The notes under the pieces were generated by a model. The model saw only the letters and a program-made list of their open reading frames with translations. It ran no database searches and was not told where the DNA came from. Shown in pieces: positions 33,609 through 47,108 of a stretch of DNA of 52,577 bases; the first letter of the stretch is position 1, and the number at the start of each line of letters is the position of its first letter. The position numbers were made by a program, and so were the translations under genes. The DNA is from Intoshia linei (lineage: Eukaryota > Orthonectida > Rhopaluridae): assembly GCA_001642005.1 (NCBI GenBank), contig LWCA01000115.1:1-52577 (forward strand), given 5' to 3'.

Positions 33609-36600
33609 TTACAATGTAGATCTGTTAATTAACGGAGTAACAATCAAGAGTATAAATATCATTATAAATGTTAGTAAAGCAAACACAATCAAAAAAATTC
33701 TGTCTACGATTACAGCTATTAAACCTAAATATAAAATAATTAAACATCTATTGCAGAAATTCCCACACTTTTTTCACGGTAGACCGGTATTCATAATATT
33801 ATATTATAAAAGTTATCGCGGACACTTGAAGCGAAATTAAGAGGAAAAAGTAAAAAAAAGTAGATAAAAAAGGTCTTGAAAAAAACGAATCGACTTCTAA
33901 TTAGTAAAGTTTTTCAGATACCGGTATTGATCCCGGGCCGGCATTTTGGAAACGCTGATCTATAGTAATTTTCCAATAATTTTACTGATATTTGAGCAAT
34001 ATATATGTAATTTTGTTATCCAAACTTAAAACGGGCGTTTAGAGTTAGCCGGTGAATAAAATATAAACTATGATACTCACTTGGTTCATACCATCAATAT
34101 CAGTTGCTGTATGTTGATGAAAATTATATAATAAATAATAATAATAGGAAATAATATCGACTACGTTTACGTTACATATATGATTTCCATACTTTGTGTT
34201 ATATTTTAAAATAAATTTTATTTGAATATATATATAATGTATATTATTCCTAATTAAATCAAATTATTTACTATAAGTAAGATGTAAAAATAATAATATT
34301 ACGCCATTCTGCAAAAATGTCTTCCGATTCAGTCACTTTTTCAGAATATTTTCTTAAAATGCTTTCTTTCAACAATGATTTGTCCTAATAACATGAAAAT
34401 ATAATATTATTACATTATAAATTAAATTTTAGTTATTGAATACCCTTGTCATTTTCCAATCAAAAAACAAAATATATCGTTAAAAAATTCAAAAATGTTT
34501 ATCAGCGTAACATATTAAAAGTAATTTTTGACCGAGATACGTAGATCTCTGTGTTTAAAATTTTTAGCTAGATCAACTGGAATAAGCTATATCAGAATAA
34601 TCCTTTTTTTAAATTTTAGGATTATTAATTATTTCATATTTTTTATTATACATTAATTAATTAGTTATTTAGTGTGATCATAAAAAGTCGTACGATCAGT
34701 TTCAGTTTATTTATTTACTTTTTTAAATCTTGTTTTTTTTAATTTATTTTTATCTGTGGGGATTATGGGGTGAATAGGCAACATTATAATACTCATGAAT
34801 ATGATATAAAAATTGTAAAATAATAAATTACATCACAATCAATGTTTCGTTCATTTGCATTGGAGTATGATGCATGAGCGGCAGATTGTCGAATACGCAT
34901 TTTATCAATTTGCAGAGATTGGTTTCCTTTAATAATTGAGTTTTTTTTGAAAAAATTTTCACAAAATTTACAAGGATCTTTTAAAAAAATTCGACACGAA
35001 ATTTTCCCGAGTATTTTTTTGTTTACATATTTTGGCAGTTTAATCATGTTGGAGGAATTATTGTGCAAATTTAGAATGAAAATTGACAATAATATTGAAC
35101 ATGTAGTAATAATCATGGATAAAGTAAGATATATACCTAAAAAGAAGTATTTAATAATATTAACTATGTAATTATTTACAATAATAACAGTTAATAATTA
35201 ATATGAATTGTAAATCTTATTTTTTAATTTATTCAACAATTTTTCTTCATATATTATTTAAAATTTAATTTAATTAATAATTTTATTCTAATAATTATAT
35301 ATTTACATATGTTACTAAAAACGAAAATATAAATGTATAATATATAATAATACATAATAATAAAAAGTTGGATGAATAAAATTATTTACGAAGTACCTAC
35401 AATAGGTACACTTTCAGAGGTAACAGGAATATTTTCAGCAATGAGAAGCATAAATACAGAATATGCCAATAAAATGGTTATGCCTAGAGATATCTTTTCT
35501 CCTGAATCACATGGTACACAAAAATTGGATATATTTAAAAAATTTAACCATATGCAAGGTAAAATGATGTAAATAATATAATAACTAGTCAGTCTTTCAA
35601 AATATAACACAATTGTTACATCTGAAAAGTAGTTTGTGGATATTGGATACTTTACTTGATTTTTCTCGATTTTTGTATGTTTTATACTCCATTCTCCATT
35701 TTTTGTAAATAGATCCAAATTTACTATATTTGATGAGTTGCGAATGTCCAATTGGTTTGATGGGTGCATCCATGAACCGAATTTAAGTGAACATATTTGG
35801 CTATCAAATGGGAAAAATGCAATGTTGAGTTTACAGGAGGATCGTAGACGAACTATACATCTTTATATAATTTTATATGGCGGGTAATTTTCTAGAGAAA
35901 TTGTTTTTTAAATTGGTTAATTTTATTAACATATAGTAAATTTTTTTACTTTTATACCAGCGGTTTATAAGTGGGAATAATGATATCCCGAGGTCCAGAA
36001 ATAATTTCGATGGGTTAAATCTTCTGAGCCTTATATTGCATGCATACATACTATGATACAATTAAAATTACACTAATATCATATACATTGCGATTGCAAA
36101 TTTTTTTAATTAAACTTAAAATTTAGTATTTGTTGCTACGAGACTTTCATCACATTTAAAACCGCTGGTATACATGTATTGCAATTGTTCTCAATATACT
36201 TCACAGTTTGTACCCCTAAACTGAAAAAAATAATTTCGTACCCAATAATAATTTAAATTTAATATAACTGACATCGTATGAATTAAAAAAATTGTATATT
36301 TGACCGGTTGATGAAACTTTTCTTTAAAATGTTTAAATGATAGATGAAATTAATTAAATCGAAAATATGATATATTAATTTAAATTTATAGTAATATACA
36401 TATATATGTATTATATATAAATATAACCTGGTGGAGCCCAAGAAACAACGCCATCGCTCATAAGTATCACTTGAGAAGATGTGAATTTGTTTGAAAAATC
36501 GTCTGCGCTTGAATAATTTAAAATTAATATAAAAATGACATACAACTAACATACAATGTAATACATTAAATATATTTAAATAAAATAAATTCATTAATAG

Positions 36601-39600
36601 CTCCATTAATTTTTGAGTAGAGATCGCTGTATCTCGAAAAAAATTTAGAAATTAGATATATATTCTAGTCAAAGCAGTCAGCACTGTCGACAAGTAGGTA
36701 ATGCGTAGGTTTAAAAATTATCAAATCATTATTATAAATTAATTGTCCTTTACTAGAGCGACTCATCATACCCAGACCCTTTTAGATGCCTAGACAAAAT
36801 TTTTACAAACTGATCATTTAAAATATTATATTTTCGAATATAATAACTATTTTAAACTTAGACTTAAATTTAAACTACCAAATTACCAAACATTACCAAA
36901 TACTCCAGATATTTTCAAAAAAAATTTTTATCTAGAAAAAGTTACGTAAGAATCACTAAACGTCACAGATTTATTAATTTATAATAAATTAATAAAATAA
37001 TAAATAAATAAATAATAATAATAAAATAACTAATACCAATATTTATTATCGTAATATTTTCATTCGATCAACAACACAATATTTAATAACATAAATAAAA
37101 CTTAAATCCTTACTTATATTATATGCTTTGTTTGTCTATGTGTGTGAGTGTGTTATCGTTTATTTCAATAACTACCAGTCTTAGAACTTTAATAAAGTCC
37201 ACATTTCAATAAGTTTTTTCCGGGTGATAATAAAATACATTTCAACCTCCCATACTTACATCTTATTGGTCAAAAACCCAATTGTTGTTTTTTTTTAAAA
37301 TCAAACAAGTTGGAAAATTTAAAAAATATATACGCTTATACGGATTTTAAAATCATAATTATTATCATTAATTTAAATTTAAAAAAAATTAATCTTCAGG
37401 GCCAAAACCACAAACTACCCTTTTTTTAATGAAAACAGCCCTAAAATTTAAAAAAATTTACAGGTAATACAGTTGTATTCTGTTAACACAGATAAAAAAT
37501 TTAAATCTAAATAAGTGACGACTTCACGGTCAAAAAAGCATTTTAGTATTCATATATTTTTTTTCCGAAATATTTTATTAACATGTAAAACAAAAAATGT
37601 GAAATAATAAACAGTCCGAAAATTTAAAAAAACGATTATTCTGATAGAGCTTATTCCAGTTGATATAAAAACAAAAGTTCAACCCGACAAATCTTCGCAT
37701 TACCGATGAAAAATAATTTTTAATATATTATCAACTAATATAGTTTAAATATTTCGATTAAAATAAAAATTAAAAATGTAAAATTCGCCTGAAATATGTT
37801 TATAAAGTGAAGATTCCGTTAATTATTGATAAATAATTGGTATTTTTAAGTATTTATTTAATTGGTACTGAATTTATTATTAATATATCATCACATTGAA
37901 AATGACAAAATGTGTTTATATAATTTTATTTTTTCTGGAATTTATGCTATTTATGACAACTTTTAAGATTGGACTATTTTTACTTTATTTTTAATATTAT
38001 ACACATATTCTGTCTAATAAATTAAAAAAATGGGATAACAATTATTTTTAAAATTCTTTACGCAAATGTTAACAAACAAAAAATTAAGAAGGAATAATTC
38101 ACTTTAAAGTAAAAAATGATATGACGTTTCCACCTGAAACTAGTTTGGGAACCACTCCTTTAAAAGATTGATAATAGTGAATAGTAGGATTTTTAAGTTA
38201 GATTTTCAACGTGAATTTATTTGATACAATAAAAATGTGCCCTCGGCAGATCTAGGTGCTAGTGCTGTTTGTACATAGTACATAACATTCAACCTATTAA
38301 TATATAAAATAATATGATTAGTTAACAAAATTGATGACTATGTCGCTTTAAAAATACATCGCTCAAATTAATATAGCATCTAAAAATGATGGATAATAAA
38401 ATTACTTATTGTATAATACAATGTCTGGTAACCATATGCGGTCATCTGGAACTGTAATACTTGATATACCGCTATGTTCGAGTGGTTTCCATTTTAAATT
38501 CACATCAATCCACGTCTAATTAAAATGTAAATAAAATCAGCTATACAAGATGTACAGTTTACGCCTTTGATGAGTGGAAAAGGGTTAAATAGTACACTAC
38601 CAAGTTTGTAATCCAAATTTTTAGAGGTCAACTACAAAAAATTTTTTATTTTATAACATTTAAAAAACTTATTTTTACACGGTGTGGGCACTTCCCAAAA
38701 GTAATATCTTATTAGATATAACAAAACTATTGTAATGTAAATTAATTTTACTTGTAACAGTGACCAATAAATATCAAATAGAAACAAACGTACCCGAAAA
38801 AGTTTTATTTTCCCTGAATCATCTATATAGTCCAAATCTATCGACAGATTGCTAGGACCTATTTTTATTTACAAGATTTACTCGAAGCATAGTAGGTTTG
38901 GATCTGGTGTCAATGGTTAGATATTTAATAAATTTAAATAATTTAATATTAAATTTAAGTTTAAGTTAAAGTAAAAGTTAGAAAGTTAAAAGTTAGTTAA
39001 AATAAGTTAAAGTAATTAATATTAAAAATTTTAATAAACAAATTAATATACCATGTAAATGTTAATATTACAAATAGCATCTTATTTCTAAATATATTTT
39101 CAGGGTCTTCCCATAAATAATATTCTTATATTAATTTATTGGCATATAATTCGTCCATATTATATTGTTAAATATAAAGTAATTAGTTTAATTAATACCA
39201 TAACTATAATAACGGTATACTTTCAAGTTTAGTGGAAAAAGTGACCAATTGCCCAATAAAGTGGTAATTTTTCGAGTATTTACTGTACATGCATTAATGC
39301 ATCTCTCTATAATAAAATGTACCATTGTAAGCCAACAATTTGTAACTAAGACTTGATTTTTTTCTTCCTAAAAATTAAAAAATGTAGTCATTATTATTGT
39401 TTTCCAGTTAATGTGATCAAATTCAATTCAATAATTGTTTTTTTGTTTGTTTCATTTAACAAATTGTATTGTGCGCATTAAATCGCGAAGAAATAGATTT
39501 TAGAATTTGAGCTTTTAAAAATGTAATAATCTTAACGCTTTGAAAAAATATTGGCACATAGGTACACAAAGATTGAGTTTTCATATGTAAGATGTAAATC

Positions 39601-42283
39601 TTTACGGTTCGATAAAAGTAAGGATCCTTTTTGTGTTTATTAAAATAAAACTTTTATTCTTTATATCAGGGGTGCCCAATATTTTTTTGATGCAATCGAC
39701 TTTAAAATTTTTTAATGAGTGACGATGGACTAATACATTGACGAGAAAAATGTTCTGATCGGAATCTATGTTAAAAATTAAAAATTATGATTGTAAAAAA
39801 GATAAAAATAAAAATTCAGAATAATTCGAAGCGTTTCGCTGTATATTTGAAAATTATTGTCAAAACCTAGTATAAGAATTAGTGGAATAATCCAAACTTT
39901 ATAAATTTATGTAGCAAGTATATTATTTAATAATATTGCTAGAGAAGGGGTTAAATAAGTAAACTTCCGGTACCCACTCAACATATAATTAACTACGTTT
40001 TAACAATATATAAATAAAATTAAATTTTATCAATATTAAAATAAATTATTTTAAAATAATGATCATTTTAATGACGAGTATTATTTATAATAAAAAATTA
40101 ATTATAATTTTTTAATTTTGGCGATCAATTAGAAAATTATCTGCGTTCGACAGATTGGACCTCTATGCTCTATATACACCGGGTGCATGTACGTCTACGA
40201 CAAATCAACTTGGTTCACATCAACTGAAACTGAAACATTGACAACAGAATATGTTTATATTTATATATTATGTAGTACATCAGCTATTCTCAACGGGGTC
40301 CACAGCACTCTTTTGGGGGTCCATGAAAATTATATACATTTATTACATATTATAGACATTTTCAGTAACATAAAGGCTCAGAAATACTAATATAAAACGT
40401 GAAAATCATGTAAAAGTAAATTCTTTGGTATTAAATTAAATTACTTACAAGTGTAAAAACTTATTGGGAAACCTCCATTGTTCTATTTTAGGAGCAGCTG
40501 TTTTATTTAATTATTTTATTAAAATTTATGACCGAGCCGAGTTTCTAGCCATAAAAAGAGCTTTAAAGTTCAAATTGAAAATGGGACAAAAAATCAGTCA
40601 ATATTCATGATTCTATGAAATATCAACCAAGGGATATAAAATATTAATTCTATACAGGAAAGATAGATAATATAGACTTTTTATTGATGTGATAAAATAT
40701 GTAGTAAACAATTAATAATGTACTGTAAAGAATACCTGAAAAACATGTTGCATTTTGGGCACATGACGGGTTAAAAGTTAATATTAATAGTTCATCAAGT
40801 TTATCACCTCGCAAAAATAGAGTACTCCATGTTTTTTGACCATCATTTGTTTCACCCAAATGTAATGATTCATTAAAAATTGTCATTATTATTAATTTTT
40901 TTTGGGGTCCACAGCGAGTTGAAAAAGACAAAATAAAAAAGGTTGAGAATGCCTGTAGTACATAATATGTTGTATATTGTAAATAGTGTTCTATTAAAAA
41001 TAATAATTTTTTGAATTTACAATTTATATATACATTAATAATTAATGTTAATAATAATATTTAATTTATTGATAAATAAATAACAGAATAAGAAGAAACT
41101 GTACAATGTACATTGTTATAAAAAGTTTGCGTTGTATTTATTATCATTTATATCAAACTAAGATACATTTTTTTAAATTTAAATTTATGATAATACAAAA
41201 AATATTTATATATTTATGATTTTAAAATCCGTAGCAGAGTATATATTTTTTTAAATTCTCGAACTCGTTTGATATTCAAAAAAGGACAATTAGGCTTTTT
41301 AACACGTAAGATGTGAGCTTGGGAGGTTGAAATTTATTTTTCTAACCCCCGGAAAAAACTATTATTGAAATGTGGACTTTATAAAATTCTAAGACTGGTA
41401 GTTATTGAAATAAACGGGCACACAGACATTTAAACAAATATTGCAAAGCATATTATATAAATAAGGATTTATTTAAGTTTTAGCTACTTTTAACTTCACT
41501 AACAAGTGTTCGATGGGATTAAGGTCTGGAAATTTACTAGGCCAATCTGGAATAACGACTACATTGTCATATAACTATTTAAGTCATTATCATGCTGGAA
41601 AATAAAATTATACTTTAAAGTTTAAACCTATGATTTCTGCGGATAACGTGAGATTATAACTAATTAAAAACTAAATTAACAACTTAGTTTTTAAAATTAA
41701 AAAGACAACTTTGTACATAAAATGTACTATGAAAAAAATTACAACCAAACTTTTTGTAACAACTTTACACAAAAACATTTTTCATATTTTATACCATATC
41801 CAATACGTGCACTAATGTTAAATCTAAAATATAAATTAATAAATAATACATATTTAAACATTTGGACAGTACGGACAATTATAATTATACATAATTTGTA
41901 TTATCAAGTTGTTGAGGCCTAATAAAATTCTGAAAAATTCCAATAATCATACTTAAAAATAATGAACCTCATTTTAATTTGTTTCTAATTAAAAGGTTTT
42001 TCGGTAAACTATAATTTGAATGAATTAGTGAGAAATCATAATCAATATTTGGAGTGAAAATTTTTTTTGACTTTAACTGCTCTTTTTGTCAACACTAATC
42101 ATGTATTTTAAAATTACCGAAATAGACAACAACAGTTTCATTCCATTTGAGTACTGGACGAGTATTTTTTCTATAATCCAAAAACAAATGTTCAAGTAAT
42201 TTACTTTGATCTGACAAGCAATAAAAACATTTTAATTTAAATAAAAATGAAATGGAAATAAAATTTACAATGTATCTAAACAT
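33609..42283 (-). CDS. Nicotinic acetylcholine receptor-type Cys-loop channel subunit, non-alpha
   Basis: This is a subunit of a pentameric cation channel in the plasma membrane. Nine exons in phase: 42118-42283, 38794-38858, 38596-38631, 38406-38515, 36428-36507, 35397-35852, 34832-35136, 34303-34384 and 33609-33724, giving 471 aa, the usual size. There is a signal peptide (1-24), then LLEHLFLDYRKNTRPV and VVVYFG. WIDVNLKW, LPDIVLYNNADD and SWAPP follow. The Cys loop is C159-C173 with 13 residues between and FFPFDSQ inside, then FGSW. M1 is near 241-263, M2 (GEKISLGITILL) 272-292, M3 306-328 and M4 at the end. The GEK start of M2 without an extra Pro-Ala predicts a cation channel. Loop C reads KYPISTNY and lacks the adjacent cysteines of alpha subunits, so it likely needs an alpha partner. 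Introns 1 (3.3 kb) and 4 (1.9 kb) carry mobile elements. Confidence 0.9.
37085..38305. repeat. Repeat A copy inside receptor intron 4
   Basis: It runs from 'aaatccttacttatattata' through 'gttttttccgggtgataata', 'acagttgtattctgttaaca' and 'tctgatagagcttattcc' to the arm 'ccctcggcagatctaggtgc' and 'tttgtacatagtacataaca'. It aligns in order with the copies at 27.5 and 31.4 kb and has an extra internal segment around 37,700-37,980. Confidence 0.8.
40281..40955. mobile_element. hAT element with perfect 8-bp target duplication in receptor intron 1
   Basis: Ends CAGCTATTCTCAAC and GTTGAGAATGCCTG pair as inverted repeats. Both flanks read TAGTACAT (40273-40280 and 40956-40963), an exact 8-bp duplication, the strongest transposition evidence in the window. 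The 675-bp interior has no hAT transposase but carries an open minus-strand stretch listed separately. The intact duplication implies a fairly recent insertion. Confidence 0.9.
40697..40931 (-). pseudogene. Open fragment in the hAT element, possibly a captured Sm/LSm exon
   Basis: The open frame carries IFNESLHLGET and then LFLRGDKLDELLIL, which resemble the end of Sm motif 1 and the Sm motif 2 (hydrophobics-RGD/N-hydrophobics) of Sm and LSm RNA-binding proteins. A splice-donor-like TTTTTCAG|GTATTC follows it. The first part of an Sm fold is missing, and the frame starts inside the element's own end sequence. If real, it is a gene fragment picked up by the transposon; the alternative is chance similarity in a decayed element. 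Confidence 0.25.
41220..41480. repeat. Partial repeat A copy in receptor intron 1
   Basis: 'gaactcgtttgatattcaaa', 'gtaagatgtgagcttgggag' and 'gactggtagttattgaaata' match, in reverse order, the strings at 37,140-37,350 and also those at 13,990-14,160. It directly abuts a Tc1 transposase remnant. Confidence 0.65.
41500..41605 (-). pseudogene. Tc1/mariner transposase remnant
   Basis: Read on the minus strand, two frames give FQHDND and then DWPSKFPDLNPIEHL, the paired hallmarks of the C-terminal catalytic region of Tc1-type transposases (QHDN...DWPxxSPDLNPIE). A frameshift separates them and the rest of the gene is missing, so it is dead. Confidence 0.8.
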
Positions 42284-45160
42284 TGCTATATTATAAAAAT
42301 TTTTAACTGAAAAATAAATGTATATAGTGGGCCCATATATACAAACCATTTAGACATTAATCAAAACAATTTGCATTTATTTAATATTAAATGTTTGACA
42401 CACATCATTTTATTCCACCATATCCTGTATTATATCTATCAGATACAATAAAATGAATGCATATGATGTGTAGTTGTATCAGTTTGCTAGTTGAAAAATT
42501 AATAAAATGTGTAAATTGTAAATGTTTATAATTTCTTTAGCATACTTGGTATCATTTAAAATTTTTACATTACATTTAATAAACAATGTAATTACAGTTT
42601 ATAATAATACAGTATACTTTTTTAAATATTATACACAAAATATACATATTAAAATGTATTTAAAAAGAACCTCTAAAGTAAAGTTTAATTATTAAAATTT
42701 CAACAGTAGGATTAATTAGCATTTCTTGTCGGCATAATAAATGTTGGGCACAGTGCACATGTTGTATATCGTTAACGTATCCAGTTGATAGGTTAAGCTC
42801 AAGTTTAGTTTAACGCAAAAGCGAATACCAATTAAATAATCTTTACTTTGCTATATAAAAATTAACAATAAATACATGTATGTATAAAAAAAAAATTGAA
42901 GTTACTTAAAGGGTACGACCAGGAAAATGTCGGCCCGTGCCATATAATCTGAACGAATTTATTGTACAATTTTATTTAAATAATAAAATGTAATTACAAG
43001 CCTTTGGCATATTAATACAGCAGTGATTTCAGCTACTAAATAAATTAAAATTTTACCAATTTTGGATTAAAATTTACCGTGTACGTAGACGTGCATTTTG
43101 CAGTAATTCCGTGGTTGGCCAATTTTCTAACAATCAAATGTACATTTATGGGGATTATAGATTATTAACGTGTGTCCTCAAACACCGTTTATAATTTATT
43201 ACTGCAAACGTAAGTAGAAACATAAAACTTTTTTATTTACACCAACATGTTAAAAATAGTGAATGAAATGTATACCATTTTTGACGTTTAAAACTGAATA
43301 TTGATAAATAATGCAGTAATATAATATACAAAAGTAAAAAGAATAGTCCAAAACATTGATATCTTTATACAAACCAATCGAATATGCAAAATATTTATAC
43401 ATTGTATTTAAAGATTTTAATTATACTGCGCATTTTCCATGTTTTTCTCATTCCTGTTCCCTAATATTAATACATTGATGAATATGATATATATAGTTAT
43501 ACACATTTTCGAAGGTGATGTAAAACAGACAATGCACAATTTAAATTTAAATCAGAAGTGTCAAACTTGCAACCCTTTTAAATTTAAATGCGACAAACCG
43601 CGACTACTTATACATGTATATTAAGGTGTCATATTGTTTCAAAAATGTGAGAATTTTAAGAATGATTAGTTCCAAATCTGTTCATTTATGTGGTAGTAAG
43701 AATGGTTTGAAATATTTTATGTCAACAATATCAAAAATAGTACATTTTAAATAATATTGGTTGCAGTCCCCTACATTTTGAAAATACTCCAACGTGGGCT
43801 AACGCCTACGTTGAGAACCACTGGTTTAATATAATATAAAAATTTATTTCAATTTCCAGAAGAGGTTTTGGGCGCGGTAGGTGTATTCTAGTTTCAAAAT
43901 TCTGGGAAAATTCTGGTTTTATCAACCCTAAAAAGAAAAAGAAGAAAGAAGTTCTTACTTTATTTTTAATATTATACACACATTCTGTCTAATAAATTAA
44001 AAAAATGAGATAACAATTGTTTTTAAAATTCTTAACGCAAATGTTAACAAACAAAAAATTAAGATGGAATAATTCATTTTAAAGTAAAAAGTAATGTGAT
44101 ATGATGGTTCTACCTGAAATAAATTTAAGAACCACTCCTTTAAAAAATTAATAATAGTGAATAGTAAGATTTTTAAGTTAGATTTTACACGTGAATTTAA
44201 TTTTTAAGTATAATAAAAACATGCCCTCAGTCAACCTTGTCAGTTATAAAAGTAATCATTGATTTGTTTATTGAATACTTCGTTTATGGTATATGACCAT
44301 AATTAATACTAAATTAATGGCTATTTTTTTCAAATTTTGTTGTATAAAATTTGAAACTTAAAGTAGTTCTTTTCAATACAATATTTATTTATGTTAAAAA
44401 ATTTTTGCATAATTCTTTTAATTGGTGATTTTAGATAATATTTTTGATACACACTTAAAATAAAAAAACATTGACATCCTATTGTACAATACTATATACA
44501 TTTTGCATAATATGTAAACAATTCAATTACCGAGGCGCCCATTGCAGCTACTCCAAAATGTATAGTTTCATGTTGTATGTTCGCAATAATATATAAAGTA
44601 ATTTTTGAATATTTTAATTTACACAATTGTATAAACAAATATTTTAATTTTTTATATTATTACACGGACCACAAAAATCTTTTTATTTCATATCATTATA
44701 CATATATGTAGTTTTTACTTGGTCTCATTATGTATATTTTTTTCTTTTCTCAATGTCGTACAGCCACCACATAAAATTAGGCGTTCAAATGTGATCTGTT
44801 ACATCAATTGAAAAATCACATTTGTAGGAGAATTGTAGGATTTTAAATATTCATTTATTGCATATGATTTTTTGGATTTAATTAAATAAATACCACAAAC
44901 CATGCAGTAGTGTGACACATATTATAAACATTCCATTTAACAATATTGATAAATGTTAACATGTTAACAATAATGATAAAAAATAAAATATTCCTAATAA
45001 ATGTGAATTTTAGTGCTAATTCTTAGCCAAATATTAAAGGGGATTAATTAATTTGTCAGTTTTTAATTGCTTTCTTGTCAGTACATAATTGCATTTTTGT
45101 CAGTAAATACATTAACTAGATCAGTATTCATCGAAAATTGTAAGTAATTCAACAAATAAG
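42284..45160. other. Gene-poor stretch upstream of the receptor gene
   Basis: It should contain the receptor promoter near 42.3 kb. A repeat A fragment lies at 43,950-44,240. Short open pieces at about 43,080-43,210 (+) and 44,520-44,600 (-) end in donor-like sites but could not be joined to anything. No gene is called. Confidence 0.4.
43950..44240. repeat. Repeat A arm fragment
   Basis: 'cttactttatttttaatatt', 'attctgtctaataaattaaa', 'agaaccactcctttaaaaa' and 'atgccctcagtcaacc' match the right arm of the copies ending at 33,347 and 38,305. The terminal 'gctgtttgtacg' part is missing. Confidence 0.75.
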
Positions 45161-45162
45161 TA

Positions 45163-45483
45163 TATAGAAATAAACACATTTTATAAAATAATATTTTGTC
45201 AGTAAAAAAATTGAATTGTAAGTTTAATGATTTTGAAGTGTCAGTATAAAAATTAAAAGTTTTTGAAATTGAATGTAATTATGTCAATCCCTTTAATCTT
45301 TTTTATATCTCTCTCTTGTCNTATAGAAATAAACACATTTTATAAAATAATATTTTGTCAGTAAAAAAATTGAATTGTAAGTTTAATGATTTTGGAGTGT
45401 CAGTATAAAAATTAAAAGTCTAGTTTTTGAAAATTGAATGTGAATATGTCAATCCCTTTAATCTTTTTTATATCTCTCTTGTC
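45163..45483. repeat. Imperfect direct duplication joined by a single N
   Basis: The segment 45,163-45,320 is repeated as 45,322-45,483, with one undetermined base at 45,321 exactly at the junction. The copies differ by scattered substitutions and a few small insertions. The strings 'ttttgtcagtaaaaaaattg' and 'agtttaatgattttg' occur once in each. The geometry is that of an assembly join between overlapping or allelic contigs. Confidence 0.85.
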
Positions 45484-45929
45484 TTTATTATCATTATTGT
45501 GAGGTTAATAATTAGTTTAATCTTATAAAATACTTTATATAATAGTATCATTCACTACAGACCCAAGTTAAAACTGAAATATTAAGATACCATATTATAA
45601 CTACAAACCAAATTACAAAAAAATTAGGAATATTCTATGGTGTTTACACCAGAGAATATTTTTTTATGAAATATAATTGTTAATTAATTAATTGTTAACA
45701 AACATGTTAATTAATTGTGTCAGTATTTTTCTTTAATTATTTTTTAGTATTGTAGATGGTTTTCAGTATTTTAGATTTTTTTACTGACAAAATAATTTTT
45801 TTTACTGCTTTTCCAATTTAAATACCGACAATCAATTATTTGTAAATTTTAATTCGTTATATTTAGATTAATTTATTATATCTTAATATAAGATGAAAAG
45901 TTTTTCAATTACAAAGTTATACAGATTGC

Positions 45930-47108
45930 AATGTTGGTAGAGTATCAAATATAGTCGATATGATTAATATTCATCCATTTAAAATAAAAAAAACAGAAAA
46001 ACGGGAATGCAAATGCGAACCAATTATAAATTTTTCTGATACTGAAATAAAATATGAGAATGATTTGAATTACATCCCATTTGTTCCCAAAAAAAAATAA
46101 TATATTAAATGGAAAAGAATTGGCCAGCATTTCAGAAAATACTGGGATTTGAATGAAATCAACAATCATTGTAGCAAATGCAATATTTGATAAATTACAA
46201 TTGAAATCAATTTCACGGATAGCTGCACAAATAAAATCCTCTTCAATTGAAACAATCAACTTACAACTTATTTATGCACTTAAACAGGATAGTACAGGAT
46301 ATTTATTATGTTTTGACGGAAAAACTTATAAAAATATACATTACTTGGTAATTGCTGTAAAAGGGGAATAGTTAGTAAAATTATTGCCTTAAAAATAATA
46401 AAAAATGGAAAATCCCAAACAATTTTTAATGTTTTAATGGAGGTTATATGTCAGTTCAATATTTATAAAAACATTAAAGGGTTGATGTGCGATACAACAG
46501 CTGTAGATACAGGATCCAAGAATGGTGTTTTTTGTTGCTTAAAAATAATATTCCCAAATATTATATATTACCCTTGTCGTTTACATGTTCTCGACAGGTT
46601 ATTGTTTCATTACATGGATGAATAACTACCTCATCTTCTCCTAATTCGGAGTATTATTTTATAAACACACTCAGAGATAAATTTGACATTTTACTGTCTA
46701 ACTATACAACATTAGATGTATCTGATTGGAAATATCCTCGCATGAACCGAAACGATTATAGCGAACTTTTATTGTTTATCAAATCATATATGCTATCAAA
46801 TATTATATACTTACAAAAGATCCTAATTTACGTGCAAGCTGTAATTTTATAGCAGATTATTGGGGACCGGCTTGGTTTCAATATAGAAAGGATTTAACTG
46901 GTATAAAAAAGCTTAAACCAAAATGCAATGGTAAAATATTGGATTGCTACGAAAGACATCTTGCTATTGAAACGCAACCTTTACTAAATGTGGAAATGAC
47001 CAACGAGATATGCGAACGAGCATTTTCCAGCTTAGAAAAATTCGCGGATAGGCATCTCAAGGATATTGCTACCAAATTTCTCATTTATGTCAATAAATCT
47101 TTTTCATA
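45930..47108 (+). pseudogene. Decayed cut-and-paste transposase gene
   Basis: A series of frames on one strand is broken by stops and frameshifts (around 46,100, 46,371 and 46,625-46,800). The pieces include YLLCFDGKTYKN, LMCDTTAVDTGSKNGVF with PCRLHVLDRLLFHY, and a longest C-terminal run with DYWGPAWFQYRKDL, NEICERAFSSLEKFADRHL and a stop at 47,108. The DGK, DTTAxNTGxxxG and CRxHxLE blocks recall a transposon-derived protein family common in arthropods and cnidarians; the C-terminal block is hAT-like. I do not recognise a named family. Ends and target duplication were not found. Confidence 0.6.

Noticed and set aside
34947-35572. Plus-strand open frames of 62-74 aa over the receptor gene
   Set aside because: They are antisense shadows of the M1-M3 receptor exons and have no independent motifs.
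39666-40200. hAT-like left end CAGGGGTGCCCAA in receptor intron 1
   Set aside because: No matching right end or target duplication was found downstream, so an element cannot be delimited.
43080-43212. Open stretch followed by a strong donor-like site (acgtaagtag)
   Set aside because: No start, no partner exon and no recognisable protein; could be an isolated exon but cannot be supported.
44520-44600. Minus-strand open piece reading like HFGVAAMGAS before a GT donor
   Set aside because: Too short, with no acceptor found nearby and no neighbouring exons.
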